Source of the DNA: Paraburkholderia ferrariae NBRC 106233
GTDB lineage: Bacteria; Pseudomonadota; Gammaproteobacteria; Burkholderiales; Burkholderiaceae
Assembly: GCF_000685035.1 (NCBI RefSeq)
Contig: NZ_BAYB01000001.1
Coordinates: forward strand, 1 to 64,000
Length of the DNA: 64,000 nucleotides
Direction of reading: 5' to 3'
In this document: piece by piece, positions 25,300-36,328 of the stretch
Position numbering within the stretch: the stretch's first letter is position 1
Layout: each line of letters opens with the position of its first letter
Notes under the pieces: generated by a model
Databases searched by the model: none
Told to the model about the DNA's origin: nothing
The model's input: only the letters and a program-made list of their open reading frames with translations
Translations under genes and position numbers: made by a program

Positions 25300-26421
25300 A
25301 TGAACGTAGGTCTCGTAGGTTGGCGCGGCATGGTCGGCAGCGTGCTGATGCAGCGCATGCAGGAAGAACGTGATTTCGACCTGATCGAGCCGGTGTTTTT
25401 CAGCACCAGCAATGCAGGCGGCGCGGCACCGTCGTTCGCCAAAAACGAGACTCGGCTCAAGGACGCCAACAGCGTCGACGAGCTCAAGAAGTGCGACATC
25501 GTCATCACCTGCCAGGGCGGCGACTACACGAATGACGTGTATCCGAAGCTGCGCGCGGCGGGCTGGAAGGGCTACTGGATCGACGCGGCTTCGGCGCTGC
25601 GCATGAAGGACGATGCGGTCATCATCCTCGACCCGGTCAACCTGGACGTCATCAAGGACGCGCTCGTCAAGGGCCAAAAGGATTTCATCGGCGGCAACTG
25701 CACGGTGAGCCTGATGCTGATGGCGCTCGGCGGCCTGTTCCGCGAAAACCTCGTGGACTGGATGACGGCCATGACCTATCAGGCCGCTTCGGGCGCCGGC
25801 GCGCAGAACATGCGCGAGCTGCTCGCGCAGATGGGCACGCTCAACGGTGCGGTGAAGGACGATCTGGCCAATCCTTCGTCGGCGATTCTCGACATCGACC
25901 GCAAGGTGCTCGCCGCCATGAACAGCGAAGCCATGCCGACGCAGCACTTCGGCGTGCCGCTCGCGGGCTCGCTGATTCCGTGGATCGACAAGGATCTCGG
26001 CAACGGCATGTCGAAGGAAGAGTGGAAGGGCGGCGCCGAAACCAACAAGATTCTCGGCAAGCCGGCCATGGGCCAGCCGGGCTCGATTCCGGTGGACGGC
26101 CTGTGCGTGCGCATCGGCGCGATGCGCTGCCACTCGCAGGCGCTCACGATCAAGCTCAGGAAGGACGTGCCGCTCGACGAGATCGACGGCATCCTCGCTT
26201 CGGCCAACGACTGGGTGAAGGTCGTGCCGAACCAGCGCGAAGTTTCGATGCACGAGCTTTCGCCGGCCAGGGTGACGGGCACGCTCACGGTGCCGGTGGG
26301 CCGCGTGCGCAAGCTCGCGATGGGCGGCGAGTATCTGTCGGCGTTCACGGTGGGCGACCAGCTGCTGTGGGGTGCCGCCGAGCCGCTGCGCCGCATGCTG
26401 CGCATTCTGCTCGACAAGTGA
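25300..26421 (+). CDS. asd: Aspartate-semialdehyde dehydrogenase
   Basis: A 373-residue NADPH enzyme that reduces aspartyl phosphate to aspartate semialdehyde, the branch point to lysine/diaminopimelate, threonine and methionine. The N-terminal coenzyme motif is [20 protein letters not shown]. The active-site Cys is C134 in [15 protein letters not shown]. The substrate-binding [13 protein letters not shown] is present. Length agrees with the proteobacterial type. It stands alone between two terminators, preceded by the Thr/Ile-rich leader described above. Confidence 0.98.
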   Translation: MNVGLVGWRGMVGSVLMQRMQEERDFDLIEPVFFSTSNAGGAAPSFAKNETRLKDANSVDELKKCDIVITCQGGDYTNDVYPKLRAAGWKGYWIDAASALRMKDDAVIILDPVNLDVIKDALVKGQKDFIGGNCTVSLMLMALGGLFRENLVDWMTAMTYQAASGAGAQNMRELLAQMGTLNGAVKDDLANPSSAILDIDRKVLAAMNSEAMPTQHFGVPLAGSLIPWIDKDLGNGMSKEEWKGGAETNKILGKPAMGQPGSIPVDGLCVRIGAMRCHSQALTIKLRKDVPLDEIDGILASANDWVKVVPNQREVSMHELSPARVTGTLTVPVGRVRKLAMGGEYLSAFTVGDQLLWGAAEPLRRMLRILLDK

Positions 26422-26462
26422 ATCATTTAAACTACGCGGCTAATGACGCGTAGAGACGATGG

Positions 26463-26493
26463 AAAAGCGCCGCGCCAGCCGCGGCGCTTTTTT
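26463..26493 (+). terminator. Intrinsic terminator after asd
   Basis: A 12-bp stem (26463-26474 with 26480-26491) has a 5-base loop and runs into T residues through 26493. A weaker hairpin (26432-26438 with 26447-26453) precedes it. Confidence 0.9.
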
Positions 26494-26600
26494 ATTTTCG
26501 TCGGCTGGAGTCAGCGCTCGGGCGTTGACTCCGGTTCCATGCCGCACAGCGGCGGTTACGCACTACCTGTATCTGATTCGTCGACAGCCGCGCGAGCGGT

Positions 26601-29099
26601 ATGCCAGGGCATCTGATGATTGTTCGATTTGATTCTGTTTCCGTCGCCATGAAGCGGCGGGCAGCCCGCGCCGCGGCAGCGGCGGTGTTTTTTGCACTGA
26701 GCGGCGTGGCCGGCGCGCAAGGCGGCAGCGCCGCGGCGGCGGCGAGTGCGGTGCCGGCTGCATCGTCGGCAGCGGCGGCGACAGCGGCTTCGGCTGCTGC
26801 GCCTGCCGCACCCATTGTCGGCCAGTACCCGGTTCATCCAGGGGAGTCCATCCACGACATCGCCGTGGACCTCACCCAGTCCCACGACAAGGGCCTGCTC
26901 GCGAACGTGAGCCAGGCGCTGTTCGATGCCAACCCCGGCGCGTTTGCCAGACACGATCCCAGCCGGCTGAAGATCGGCTCGGTGCTGAATGTTCCGGGTG
27001 TGCCGGGCGTGGTGGCCGGCGCTTCCGGCGTGACGGCGGCTTCGGCGCCTGAGGCTGCCTCGGCAGGCGCCACCAGCGCGACTGGCGGCGCTTCCGCGAG
27101 TGCGCCGGCTGCCGCGGCTCCAGCGGTTCCCGCCAGCGCGCCGGCCGTTGCTGCGGCAGGTGCCAGCGCCTCCGCGGCCGCCGCGGCCGCCCCGGCTAGC
27201 GCGGTATCCGCTGCGGCCGCCAGCGCAGCAACGGGCGCGACAGCCAGCGCGGCGGCCGCCGCATCGGCAGCGCAAGGTGCTGCAATGGCGGCGTCGGGCG
27301 CTTCGGCCAGTACGGCTGCGAGCCAGCCGGCCGCGGCCAGCGGCGCGAGCGATACGCATGTCTGGAGCGGCTCGATCGAAGCTGCTCCGGCCAGCGCGGC
27401 TTCCGGGGCGGCGCTCGCGCAAGCGTCGTCGCCGCAGGCGGCCGTTCCCGTGTCGAGCCTCCAGCAACTCCTGGCGCTCAAGAACCGCGTCTTGATGGCG
27501 TTGCAGAAGCACGGCATCGGCAAGCCCGCGCAGCCTGCGGCCGCGAGCAGCGGCGCGCCTGCCAATGGCGGCCCCGCGCCGAATGCTGCCGTGGGTGCGG
27601 CAAGCCCGGCACCGGGCGCTGCGCAGCCGGAACTCTCGCCGGTGCTGCTGGGCGTTGTGGCGGCGATCGGCGTGGTGGTCCTCCTGCTGATCGTGCGTTT
27701 GCTGACGCGCAAGCGTAAGAAGCCCGTGGAGACGGCCGATGACGTGCCGCCGACCGTGCCGGACTCGCCGGTCGCGGGCGGTGCTGTCGAGCCGCCGGTA
27801 ATGAAAACGGCGGAGGTGCCCGCAGCGGCTGTTGCCGCTGGCGTTCCCGCAGCCCCCGCCGAAACCCCGCGCGAGACAGGCATTGCGCCGGCCGCGCCGC
27901 AGGCAGAGCTCACGCCTGAACTGCCGCAACTCGACGAAACCATCGATCACGCCACCGACGCCGCCAGTCTTTCGGCTGCCGCGTCGCTCGGTGGCGAAGC
28001 GTTGCCGCCCGCGCCCTTCGAAGCTGTAGAAGAGGCGCCGCAGCAGGCCAGTCCCGAGGCGCCGCATACGGACCACGCGGCGCATGACTTCCCCACGCCC
28101 ACGCACGGCGTGGAGCCCGGCGAACCGGAAACGCTCGCGGACGCCAGCGAAGCCGCCGGCTTTGCCGCTGCCGCCGAACTGGGCGCATCGGCGTTGCCGC
28201 CGGAGGGCTTCGGGGTGCAGCCGCCCTTAGGCGAAGCGGAAGAGTTGGTGCGCGCGGCAGAGCCGGACTTGCCCGAGGCAGCGCAAGAGCCGACGCACGA
28301 ACCTGCGCAAGAGCCGCAGCACGAATCTGCGCAAGAGCCGCAGCACGAACCCGCGCAAGAGCCGACGCACGAACCCGTGCAAGAGCCTGCCGCCGAACCT
28401 GCGCCGCCCCCGCATGTCGCCGAGCCCGACCTGCCCACGCTGGACCTTGGCACCCCATACACGGCCCCGGCCCCGGAACTGCACCTGCCCGGCGAACCGG
28501 CCCATGCGCCGCAACCTGAAACCGCGCAGCCCGAAGCCCCGCCTTTCGCAGAACCCGCATCGCCCGCAGTTGCCGCAGAAGGCATGAATTACGCAGCCGT
28601 ACCGCCCGAGTTCCCGCAAGATGCCGTAAGCGCCCTCGGCGGTATCGACATGTCGCTGCCCCCCCGGGTTGCCGATCCAGCAGCAGAGCCGGCCGCCTCG
28701 CACGCGCCGCTTTCCACGGAACCGGTGAACTCGCCGGAAACGACGGCAGCCCAGGCCGTGCCGTTCTTCGATCCGCCCGCGCCGCCGGCCGGCGAAGCCA
28801 TCGAAGCGGGCACCGCGGGTCCGGGCGCCATCGCGGGCCTCGGTGCGCCGCGGTTCGGCGCGCTGACACTCGACTTCGACCTGAACCTGCCGCCCGATTC
28901 GGCCGAGCCGCTGCCCGTTTTCACGCCGGAGCAACTCGCACGCATCGCCCGCAACAAGCTCGAACTCGCGCACGAATACATCGCGCTGGGCGATCTTTCG
29001 GGTGCGCGCTCGCTCATCAACGAGGTGATCGAATCGAACGATCACGGCACGCGCGCCGACGCGCAGGCGTTGCTCTCGACGCTCGCGCCGCTCTCCTGA
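26601..29099 (+). CDS. fimV: FimV-like peptidoglycan-binding pole/motility protein
   Basis: An 832-residue envelope protein of the FimV/HubP class, which organises the cell pole and type IV pili in other bacteria. The real start may be the ATG at 26649 ([19 protein letters not shown], a clean signal peptide) instead of 26601. After a spacer comes the FimV N-terminal domain with a LysM-like fold ([19 protein letters not shown] to [12 protein letters not shown], about residues 74-135). Next come a very Ala-rich linker, one membrane helix near residues 347-369 ([20 protein letters not shown] followed by TRKRKK), and an acidic Glu/Pro/Ala-rich cytoplasmic part with a tandem repeat. Last is the conserved C-terminal FimV domain ([20 protein letters not shown]). 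It sits in conserved order before truA. Confidence 0.9.
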   Translation: MPGHLMIVRFDSVSVAMKRRAARAAAAAVFFALSGVAGAQGGSAAAAASAVPAASSAAAATAASAAAPAAPIVGQYPVHPGESIHDIAVDLTQSHDKGLLANVSQALFDANPGAFARHDPSRLKIGSVLNVPGVPGVVAGASGVTAASAPEAASAGATSATGGASASAPAAAAPAVPASAPAVAAAGASASAAAAAAPASAVSAAAASAATGATASAAAAASAAQGAAMAASGASASTAASQPAAASGASDTHVWSGSIEAAPASAASGAALAQASSPQAAVPVSSLQQLLALKNRVLMALQKHGIGKPAQPAAASSGAPANGGPAPNAAVGAASPAPGAAQPELSPVLLGVVAAIGVVVLLLIVRLLTRKRKKPVETADDVPPTVPDSPVAGGAVEPPVMKTAEVPAAAVAAGVPAAPAETPRETGIAPAAPQAELTPELPQLDETIDHATDAASLSAAASLGGEALPPAPFEAVEEAPQQASPEAPHTDHAAHDFPTPTHGVEPGEPETLADASEAAGFAAAAELGASALPPEGFGVQPPLGEAEELVRAAEPDLPEAAQEPTHEPAQEPQHESAQEPQHEPAQEPTHEPVQEPAAEPAPPPHVAEPDLPTLDLGTPYTAPAPELHLPGEPAHAPQPETAQPEAPPFAEPASPAVAAEGMNYAAVPPEFPQDAVSALGGIDMSLPPRVADPAAEPAASHAPLSTEPVNSPETTAAQAVPFFDPPAPPAGEAIEAGTAGPGAIAGLGAPRFGALTLDFDLNLPPDSAEPLPVFTPEQLARIARNKLELAHEYIALGDLSGARSLINEVIESNDHGTRADAQALLSTLAPLS
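28281..28400 (+). repeat. Five 24-bp tandem repeats inside fimV
   Basis: Five in-frame units of 24 bases encode [32 protein letters not shown] and VQEPAAEP. The first four are nearly identical in DNA and the fifth has decayed. Length variation by slippage would keep the frame. Confidence 0.92.
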
Positions 29100-29118
29100 G
29101 CGGAGCGCGCCAGATCCC

Positions 29119-29925
29119 ATGCGTATCGCGCTAGGCATCCAGTACGACGGCGCCGCGTTCTGCGGCTGGCAATCGCAGCCGCACGGCAAGACCGTGCAGG
29201 ACGCGCTCGAGCGCGCGCTGCGCGAATTCGCCTGTGTGCCGCTGCAGACCGTGGTCGCGGGCCGCACGGACACGGGTGTCCACGGTCTGGGCCAGGTCGT
29301 GCATTTCGACACTGGCCTCGACCGCACGCCGTTTTCGTGGGTGCGCGGCACGAACGCGTTTTTGCCGTCCACGGTGGCCGTGCAATGGGCCGAGCCCATG
29401 CCGGAGACCTTCCACGCGCGCTTTTCGGCCTTCGAACGCACCTATTTCTATGCGCTGTACGTGAATCCGGTGCGCTCGCCCATGCTCTCGGGCCGCGCGG
29501 GCTGGATCCACACGCCGCTCGACGTGGATGCGATGCGCGAGGCTGCCGCGTGCCTGATCGGCGAGCACGATTTTTCGGCGTTCCGCTCGTCGGAGTGCCA
29601 GTCGAAAACGCCGGTCAAGCATCTCCATCAGATCGACATCCGGCCGCAGGGCGACTTCATCCACTTCCGCTTCCGGGCCAACGCGTTCCTGCACCACATG
29701 GTCCGCAACCTGATGGGGTGCCTCGTGGCGGTGGGGCGCGGGCGCTACCCGGCGGCGTGGATGGCCGAGGTGCTGGCGGGCCTCGACCGCACGAAGGCCG
29801 CGCCCACGTTCATGCCCGACGGCCTGTATCTCGCCGAGGTAGGCTATCCTGACGAGTTCCGGGTACCGGGCCCGCATACGGCCAGCGTGCCGTGGAGCCA
29901 GATCTGGTCCGGCGGCGCCGGCTGA
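29119..29925 (+). CDS. truA: tRNA pseudouridine(38-40) synthase
   Basis: A 268-residue enzyme that converts uridines 38-40 of the tRNA anticodon arm to pseudouridine. It starts [20 protein letters not shown] and contains the catalytic Asp in [17 protein letters not shown]. The later motifs [18 protein letters not shown] and VGRGRYP are complete. Length is standard. It follows fimV by 19 bases and precedes trpF, the order found in many beta- and gammaproteobacteria. Confidence 0.97.
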   Translation: MRIALGIQYDGAAFCGWQSQPHGKTVQDALERALREFACVPLQTVVAGRTDTGVHGLGQVVHFDTGLDRTPFSWVRGTNAFLPSTVAVQWAEPMPETFHARFSAFERTYFYALYVNPVRSPMLSGRAGWIHTPLDVDAMREAAACLIGEHDFSAFRSSECQSKTPVKHLHQIDIRPQGDFIHFRFRANAFLHHMVRNLMGCLVAVGRGRYPAAWMAEVLAGLDRTKAAPTFMPDGLYLAEVGYPDEFRVPGPHTASVPWSQIWSGGAG

Positions 29926-29972
29926 CGCGCAACGAATTCGCCGTTACTTCGCACAAGTCACCTTTATCTGCC

Positions 29973-30653
29973 ATGAACGCAGCCGATCCCATCGCCACCC
30001 AGCACCGCACGCGCATCAAGCTGTGCGGGCTCTCGACGCCCGAAGCGGTTGCCCATGCCATCGACCTCGGCGCCGACGCGATCGGCCTCGTGTTCTATCC
30101 GCCCAGCGCGCGCGCGGTGAGTGTGGCGCAGGCGGTCGAACTCACGCACGACATTCCGCCGTTCGTTTCGGTGGTGGGCCTCTTCGTGAACGCGACGCCG
30201 CAGTGGATCGGCGAAGTGGCGAGCAACGTTTCGCTCACGCTTTTGCAGTTCCATGGCGACGAAACGCCGGCGCAGTGCGAATCGCTCGCCGCCGTTGCCG
30301 GTTTGCCCTGGTTGCGCGCACTGCGCGTGGCGGCCGATACTCGGCAGGGCGATTTGATAGAATCGGCCAACAGTTATTCATCAGCCAGCGGCCTCCTGTT
30401 CGACACGCATGTCGAAGGGTACGGCGGCGGCGGGAAGGTTTTCGATTGGTCACTTATCCCCGCAGGGCTCGCGCGTCGGGCCGTTTTGAGTGGTGGCTTG
30501 AACGCGCAAAACGTCAGTGATGCGATCCGCCAGGTGCGTCCGTTCGCGGTCGATGTCTCCAGTGGCATCGAGGCGCCGGGCGCGAAGGGCGTGAAGGATC
30601 ACGCCCGCATGGCGGCGTTCGTGCGCGCAGTGCGCGAAGCGGACGCGGGATAA
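29973..30653 (+). CDS. trpF: Phosphoribosylanthranilate isomerase
   Basis: A 226-residue (beta-alpha)8 enzyme of tryptophan synthesis. The catalytic Cys is in RIKLCGLSTPEA. GADAIGLVFYPPSARAV, LLQFHGDET and LLFDTHVEGYGGGGKVFDW mark the barrel. The phosphate-binding end LSGGLNAQNV and VDVSSGIEAPGAKGVKD is intact. I use the ATG at 29973, since the 27 codons upstream in the open frame lack homology. trpB follows after 74 bases, making this a trpF-trpB-trpA cluster interrupted by a DNA methyltransferase. Confidence 0.97.
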   Translation: MNAADPIATQHRTRIKLCGLSTPEAVAHAIDLGADAIGLVFYPPSARAVSVAQAVELTHDIPPFVSVVGLFVNATPQWIGEVASNVSLTLLQFHGDETPAQCESLAAVAGLPWLRALRVAADTRQGDLIESANSYSSASGLLFDTHVEGYGGGGKVFDWSLIPAGLARRAVLSGGLNAQNVSDAIRQVRPFAVDVSSGIEAPGAKGVKDHARMAAFVRAVREADAG

Positions 30654-30727
30654 TCCGGGGGCAACCCCCTTGGGCTGGCAGGGCTTCGCGCAATGCGGGA
30701 GCACCACGCCGGCCGAGCGAGTGACTT

Positions 30728-31921
30728 ATGTACAACTTACCCGATGAACGTGGCCATTTCGGCCCATACGGCGGCGTGTTCGCAGCCGAAACCCTCATGC
30801 AGGCGATCGACGAACTGCGCGACGCCTACGCGAAATTCAAGGACGATCCCGACTTCGTCGCCGAATATCGGCGCGAGTTGAAGCATTTTGTCGGCCGTCC
30901 GTCGCCGATTTACCATGCCCAGCGCTGGAGCGAGAAGGTGGGCGGCGCGCAGATTTATCTCAAGCGCGAAGACCTGAACCACACCGGCGCCCACAAGGTG
31001 AACAACGTGATCGGCCAGGCGCTGCTCGCAAAGCGCATGGGCAAGCCGCGCGTGATCGCCGAAACGGGCGCGGGCCAGCACGGCGTGGCCACCGCCACGA
31101 TCGCGGCGCGCTTCGGCATGGAGTGCGTGGTCTACATGGGCGCCGAGGACGTGCGCCGCCAGGCCGCGAACGTCTACCGCATGAAGCTGCTGGGCGCGAC
31201 CGTCGTTCCCGTGGAGTCGGGTTCGCGCACCCTCAAGGACGCGCTCAACGAAGCCATGCGCGACTGGGTCACCAACGTCGAAAACACCTTCTACATCATC
31301 GGCACCGTGGCGGGCCCGCACCCGTACCCGATGATGGTGCGCGACTTCCAGCGCGTGATCGGCGACGAATGCCGCGTGCAGATGCCCGAAATGACGGGGC
31401 GCCAGCCGGATGCCGTGATTGCGTGCGTAGGCGGCGGATCGAACGCGATGGGCATCTTTTACCCGTATATCGACGACACTTCGGTGCAGTTGATCGGCGT
31501 GGAGCCGGCCGGCGACGGCCTGGAAACGGGCCGTCACGCGGCCTCGCTCGCGGCCGGCACGCCGGGGGTGCTGCACGGCAACCGCACCTATCTGCTGCAG
31601 GACGAAAACGGCCAGATTATCGAGACGCATTCGGTTTCGGCCGGCCTCGACTATCCGGGCGTGGGCCCCGAGCACGCGTGGCTCAAGGACAGCGGCCGCG
31701 CGCAGTACGTGACCGTCGACGACGAGGAAGCGCTGCAGGCGTTCCACGATTGCTGCCGCATCGAAGGCATCATTCCCGCGCTTGAATCGAGCCACGCGCT
31801 GGCGTATGCGGCCAGGCTCGCGCCGACCTTGCCCAAGGACAAGATTCTGCTGGTGAATCTGTCGGGCCGGGGCGACAAGGATATGCACACGGTCGCCGAG
31901 CGATCGGGCATCCAGTTCTAG
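30728..31921 (+). CDS. trpB: Tryptophan synthase beta chain
   Basis: A 397-residue PLP enzyme that condenses indole with serine. It starts [18 protein letters not shown]. The PLP lysine is K90 in [20 protein letters not shown]. The catalytic [19 protein letters not shown] and phosphate-cradling [12 protein letters not shown] are intact, as is the C-terminal [12 protein letters not shown]. Length is standard. It should work with TrpA (32929-33753), although a methyltransferase gene lies between the two. Confidence 0.98.
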   Translation: MYNLPDERGHFGPYGGVFAAETLMQAIDELRDAYAKFKDDPDFVAEYRRELKHFVGRPSPIYHAQRWSEKVGGAQIYLKREDLNHTGAHKVNNVIGQALLAKRMGKPRVIAETGAGQHGVATATIAARFGMECVVYMGAEDVRRQAANVYRMKLLGATVVPVESGSRTLKDALNEAMRDWVTNVENTFYIIGTVAGPHPYPMMVRDFQRVIGDECRVQMPEMTGRQPDAVIACVGGGSNAMGIFYPYIDDTSVQLIGVEPAGDGLETGRHAASLAAGTPGVLHGNRTYLLQDENGQIIETHSVSAGLDYPGVGPEHAWLKDSGRAQYVTVDDEEALQAFHDCCRIEGIIPALESSHALAYAARLAPTLPKDKILLVNLSGRGDKDMHTVAERSGIQF

Positions 31922-31942
31922 GCGCGGGAAGAGACGCAAGCG

Positions 31943-32863
31943 ATGCGCGACGAGTTCGACGAGCCGCAAGTTCCCGCGCCCGAGGGCGCCCTGACCGGTA
32001 CGGTTGCCGCGGAGACCTCCGCCGCGCCGCCGCTGGCCGGAGCGCTGCCGGTCGTGCCGGATGCCATCCGGCTCCTGAACCGCGATTTCCTGACCGATGC
32101 GGCGAACCTGCCCGATGCCTCGATCGACCTGATCGTCGCCGACCCGCCCTATGGGCTCGGCAAGGACTACGGCAACGACTCCGACATGCGTTCGGGCGAA
32201 GATTTTCTCGCCTGGACCTATGAATGGCTCGAGCTGGCCATCCCCAAGCTCAAGCCGAGCGGTTCGCTCTACGTGTTCTGCACCTGGCAGTACGCGCCGG
32301 AAATCTTCGTCTTCCTCAAGACGAAGCTCACGATGATCAACGAGATCGTCTGGGACCGGCGCGTGCCGAGCATGGGCGGCACGACGCGCCGATTCACCTC
32401 GGTGCACGACAACATCGGTTTCTTCGCGGTGTCGAGGAATTACTACTTCGATCTCGATCCCGTCCGCATCCCTTACGATGCCGTCACGAAGAAGGCGCGT
32501 TCGCGGAAAATATTCGAAGGCAGCAGGTGGCTGGAGCTCGGCTACAACCCCAAGGACGTCTGGTCGGTTTCGCGGCTGCATCGCCAGCACGCGGAGCGCG
32601 TGGATCATCCCACCCAGAAGCCGCTTGAGATCGTCGAGCGCATGGTGCTCGCGAGCTGCCCGCCGGGCGGCCGCGTGCTGGACCCGTTCATGGGCAGCGG
32701 CACCACGGCAGTCGCCTGCGCACGCCAGAAGCGCGAATTCGTCGGCTATGAAATCAACGAAAGTTACTGCGCGATCGCGCGCGAACGCGTGAGCGCGGCA
32801 GCGGCTGCTTCGGCCGCCGCGGCTTCCGCGTCCGCCGTGCAGCCCGCTGCGGCAGGCGCCTGA
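31943..32863 (+). CDS. Orphan DNA methyltransferase (amino-group type, DPPY)
   Basis: A 306-residue site-specific DNA methyltransferase acting on an exocyclic amino group, probably N6-adenine. The catalytic DPPY (IVADPPYGLGKDYGNDS, about residue 70) comes before the AdoMet motif (VLDPFMGSGTTAVACARQK, about residue 250), which is the beta-class order. A helicase/target region lies between them (GGTTRRFTSVHDNIGFF). The C-terminus is an Ala/Ser-rich tail. No restriction gene is nearby. It lies 21 bases after trpB and 65 before trpA, in the tryptophan operon, an arrangement I recall as conserved in Burkholderia. A role in gene regulation, not defence, is the likely reading. Confidence 0.92.
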   Translation: MRDEFDEPQVPAPEGALTGTVAAETSAAPPLAGALPVVPDAIRLLNRDFLTDAANLPDASIDLIVADPPYGLGKDYGNDSDMRSGEDFLAWTYEWLELAIPKLKPSGSLYVFCTWQYAPEIFVFLKTKLTMINEIVWDRRVPSMGGTTRRFTSVHDNIGFFAVSRNYYFDLDPVRIPYDAVTKKARSRKIFEGSRWLELGYNPKDVWSVSRLHRQHAERVDHPTQKPLEIVERMVLASCPPGGRVLDPFMGSGTTAVACARQKREFVGYEINESYCAIARERVSAAAAASAAAASASAVQPAAAGA

Positions 32864-32928
32864 TGCGCCGCCGCCGCTGCCGGACGCGATTTGCCGCGCA
32901 GTAACCCTTTGAAGCAGAGGACCCTGAA

Positions 32929-33753
32929 ATGTCCCGTATCAAGAACACGTTCGACGCGCTGGCCGCCCAGCGCAAGAAAGGCCTTATCCCGTTCATGACC
33001 GCCGGCGATCCCGATCCGGCGCGCACGGTCGAATTCATGCACGCGCTCGCTGCCTGCGGCGCGGACGTGATCGAACTGGGCGTGCCGTTCTCGGACCCGA
33101 TGGCCGACGGCCCCGTGATCCAGCAGTCGTCCGAGCGCGCGCTCGCGAAGGGCGTCACGCTCAAGAGCGTGCTGGCCGACGTGAAGCGCTTTCGCGAAAC
33201 CGACCGGACAACACCCGTGGTGCTGATGGGCTACGCGAACCCCATCGAGCGCATGGGCGCCGAGGCATTCGCCGCGGCGGCGAAGGAAGTCGGCGTGGAC
33301 GGCGTGCTTGTGGTGGACTACCCGCCCGAAGAGTGCGTCAACTTCGCCGAAAAGATGCAATCGTCGGGTATCGATCCGATCTTCCTCATCGCGCCCACTT
33401 CGACCGAAGCGCGCATTGCCGAAGTCGGCCGCGTGGCGAGCGGGTATGTCTATTACGTCTCGCTCAAGGGCGTGACGGGCGCCGCGAATCTGGACGTCGC
33501 GAGCATCACGAGTAAAATCCCGGCGATCCGGGCGCACGTGCCGCTGCCGGTGGGCGTGGGCTTCGGCATCCGCGACGCGCAGACGGCCGCCGCCGTGGCC
33601 GCCGTGAGCGATGCCGTCGTGATCGGCAGCCGTATCGTGCAGTTGCTGGAGCAGGCGCCGCCGCAGGAAGCCGCCGAAACGCTCAGGCAGTTCGTCGCGG
33701 GCATTCGAGACGCGATCGACGGCGTTGCGGGCGGTAATCGTCAAGAGCGTTAA
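32929..33753 (+). CDS. trpA: Tryptophan synthase alpha chain
   Basis: A 274-residue subunit that cleaves indole-3-glycerol phosphate and channels indole to TrpB. The two catalytic acids are present: Glu in [19 protein letters not shown] and Asp in the strand ending [14 protein letters not shown]. The phosphate-binding [15 protein letters not shown] is complete. The ATG at 32929 follows a purine-rich site (GCAGAGGA). accD follows in the same orientation. Confidence 0.97.
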   Translation: MSRIKNTFDALAAQRKKGLIPFMTAGDPDPARTVEFMHALAACGADVIELGVPFSDPMADGPVIQQSSERALAKGVTLKSVLADVKRFRETDRTTPVVLMGYANPIERMGAEAFAAAAKEVGVDGVLVVDYPPEECVNFAEKMQSSGIDPIFLIAPTSTEARIAEVGRVASGYVYYVSLKGVTGAANLDVASITSKIPAIRAHVPLPVGVGFGIRDAQTAAAVAAVSDAVVIGSRIVQLLEQAPPQEAAETLRQFVAGIRDAIDGVAGGNRQER

Positions 33754-33857
33754 GCGAGTTGCCGGACCTGCGGTAAAATCCATTTTTCGCCATGCGCGGT
33801 CGGGGTCGGAACCCGGCTCGTCCGCGCCGCGCATCACGAATCAAGGAAGGAAACTCA

Positions 33858-34730
33858 ATGAGCTGGCTCGATAAACTGCTGCCGCCCAAGATCAAGCAAA
33901 CCGATCCGAAAAGCCGCAAGAGCATTCCGGAAGGTCTGTGGATCAAGTGCCCCTCGTGCGAGGCGGTGCTGTACCGCAACGACGTCGAGGCGAACCTGCA
34001 CGTTTGCCCGAAGTGCGATCACCACATGCGCATTGGCGCGCGCGAGCGCCTGGACGGGCTGCTGGACCCGGAAGGCCGCTACGAGATCGGCCAGGAAATC
34101 GTGCCGGTCGATGCCCTCAAGTTCAAGGACAGCCGCAAGTACCCGGATCGCCTGAAAGAGGCGATGGACGAAACCGGCGAAACCGACGCCATGGTGGTGA
34201 TGGGCGGCGCGATCCACACGCTGCCGGTGGTGGTGGCGTGCTTCGAGTTCGCGTTCATGGGCGGCTCGATGGGCTCGGTGGTGGGCGAGCGCTTTGCGCG
34301 CGGCGCGCAGAATGCGCTGGAGCAGCAGGTGCCGTTCATCTGCTTTACGGCCTCGGGCGGCGCGCGGATGCAGGAAAGCCTGCTGTCGCTCATGCAGATG
34401 GCCAAGACCACGGCCATGCTCACGAAGCTCGCCGATGCGAAGCTTCCGTTCATCTCCGTGCTGACCGACCCGACCATGGGCGGCGTTTCGGCCAGCTTCG
34501 CGTTCCTCGGCGACGTGGTGATTGCCGAGCCGAAGGCGCTGATCGGCTTTGCCGGCCCGCGCGTGATCGAGCAGACCGTGCGCGAAAAGCTGCCGGAAGG
34601 CTTCCAGCGTTCGGAATTCCTGATGCAGAAGGGCGCGATCGACATGATCGTGGACCGCCGCAAGCTGCGCGAAGAACTCGCGCAACTGATGGCCATTCTG
34701 TCGCGCCAGCCCGCCGACGCCGTGGCCTGA
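33858..34730 (+). CDS. accD: Acetyl-CoA carboxylase carboxyltransferase beta subunit
   Basis: A 290-residue subunit that, with AccA, transfers carboxyl groups to acetyl-CoA to make malonyl-CoA. It begins [13 protein letters not shown]. An N-terminal four-Cys zinc ribbon is visible (CPSCE and CPKCDHHM), followed by the crotonase-like carboxyltransferase domain ([40 protein letters not shown]). I chose the ATG at 33858 with its AAGGAAGG site over an upstream in-frame start. A GC-rich hairpin without T-run (34816-34823 with 34836-34843) lies between accD and folC. Confidence 0.97.
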   Translation: MSWLDKLLPPKIKQTDPKSRKSIPEGLWIKCPSCEAVLYRNDVEANLHVCPKCDHHMRIGARERLDGLLDPEGRYEIGQEIVPVDALKFKDSRKYPDRLKEAMDETGETDAMVVMGGAIHTLPVVVACFEFAFMGGSMGSVVGERFARGAQNALEQQVPFICFTASGGARMQESLLSLMQMAKTTAMLTKLADAKLPFISVLTDPTMGGVSASFAFLGDVVIAEPKALIGFAGPRVIEQTVREKLPEGFQRSEFLMQKGAIDMIVDRRKLREELAQLMAILSRQPADAVA

Positions 34731-34933
34731 CGCTCGGCCTGGCCCGGCCCGGCCCGCAAGCCGGGAGTGCCTGCGGCACCGTGTCGCAGGCTCCGGCAAC
34801 CCGGCGATTCCCCCGCGCGCCGCAAGCGAAAGCAAGCGGCGCGTTGTCATTTCCGGGATAATGCCGTTTTTTCCAGCGGGCCCGATGCGCCGCCGTCCGA
34901 AGCGGCAGCTGCCCGCATTGCAAGCGATATCCG

Positions 34934-36244
34934 ATGAGTACCTTTCCCACCCTCGATGCGTGGCTCACGCACCTCGAAACTGCGCATCCGGTCGGCATCG
35001 ACATGGGGCTCAACCGGATACGGCAAGTCAAAGAGGCGTTGCAGCTAAAGTTCGACTGTCCGATCTTCACGGTGGGCGGCACGAACGGGAAGGGCTCGAC
35101 CTGCGCGATTCTCGAAACGATCCTGCTCAAAGCCGGCTATCACGTGGGCTGCCATACGTCGCCGCACCTGCTGTCGTTCAACGAGCGCGCGCGCCTCGAC
35201 GGCCAGCAGGCGAGCGACGCGGATCTGCTGCCGCACTTCGAAGCCGTGGAAGCCGCGCGTCTTTCGCTGCCGCAACCCGTTTCGCTCACGTACTTCGAAT
35301 TCACGACGCTCGCGATCATGCATCTGTTCGCCTCGCGCGGGCTCGATGCGGTGGTCCTGGAGGTGGGGCTCGGCGGGCGTCTGGATGCCGTGAACGTGCT
35401 CGATACCGACTGCGCGATCATCACGAGCATCGACATCGACCACACCGAGTACCTCGGCGACACGCGCGAGAAGATCGCCTTCGAAAAGGCCGGCATCTTC
35501 CGCCCTGGCAAGCCCGCCATCTGCGCCGATCCGCTGCCGCCGCAATCGCTGATCGATCATGCCGAAGCGATCGGCGCCGATCTGTGGCTCTTCGGCCGCG
35601 ATTTCCGCTATGAAGGCCAGGCCGGCAGCGAGCGCCAGCAGTGGAACTACGTGGGCCGCACGCTGCGCCGTTCGTCGCTGGCCTATCCGGCGCTGCGCGG
35701 GGCCAACCAGCTGATCAACACCTCGGCGGCGCTTGCCGCGCTCGAGGCGATGCGCGACCGCTTGCCGGTCTCGGCGCAGGACATTCGTCTCGGCCTCGCC
35801 AACGTCGAACTGCCGGGCCGCTTCCAGGTGCTGCCGGGCAAGCCCGCGGTGGTCCTCGACGTGGGCCACAACCCGCATGCCGCGGCCGTGCTGGGGCAGA
35901 ATCTGGGCGGCATGGGCTATTTTCCGTACACCTACGCCGTGTTCGGCGCGATGCGCGACAAGGACATTGCCGGTGTGATCCAGCATCTGAAGGGCGAGAT
36001 CGATCACTGGTGCGTGACCGACCTGCCCGGACCGCGTGCGGCATCGGCGCAACAACTCGAAGCGGTGCTGCGCGAAGCCGGGGTGGAAGACGGCCCGGAC
36101 AGCAGCGTGACGGGCTACGAATCGCCCGCGGCGGCATTTCAAGATGCGCTAAAACGCGCATCCGAAAATGATAGAATTGTCGTTTTCGGTAGTTTCGTGA
36201 CCGTTGCCGGCGTGATGGCCTGGCGAAAGTCGCGGCAGCACTGA
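34934..36244 (+). CDS. folC: Bifunctional dihydrofolate/folylpolyglutamate synthase
   Basis: A 436-residue ATP-dependent ligase that adds glutamate to dihydropteroate and folates. The P-loop is GGTNGKGSTCAILE. Other Mur-ligase-like motifs are the folate/omega loop TSPHLLSFNERARLDG, EVGLGGRLDAVN, ITSIDIDHTEYLG, and the C-terminal DVGHNPHAAAVL. Length is standard. It is in conserved order between accD and a SPOR-domain protein. Confidence 0.97.
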   Translation: MSTFPTLDAWLTHLETAHPVGIDMGLNRIRQVKEALQLKFDCPIFTVGGTNGKGSTCAILETILLKAGYHVGCHTSPHLLSFNERARLDGQQASDADLLPHFEAVEAARLSLPQPVSLTYFEFTTLAIMHLFASRGLDAVVLEVGLGGRLDAVNVLDTDCAIITSIDIDHTEYLGDTREKIAFEKAGIFRPGKPAICADPLPPQSLIDHAEAIGADLWLFGRDFRYEGQAGSERQQWNYVGRTLRRSSLAYPALRGANQLINTSAALAALEAMRDRLPVSAQDIRLGLANVELPGRFQVLPGKPAVVLDVGHNPHAAAVLGQNLGGMGYFPYTYAVFGAMRDKDIAGVIQHLKGEIDHWCVTDLPGPRAASAQQLEAVLREAGVEDGPDSSVTGYESPAAAFQDALKRASENDRIVVFGSFVTVAGVMAWRKSRQH

Positions 36245-36328
36245 TCTGATCGCACGGCACTTGTTGGGCAGCTGGGCGCTACCAAGCCACGCAGACACCA
36301 GGCCAAAGCGGGCCAAAAGCAGCCATAC

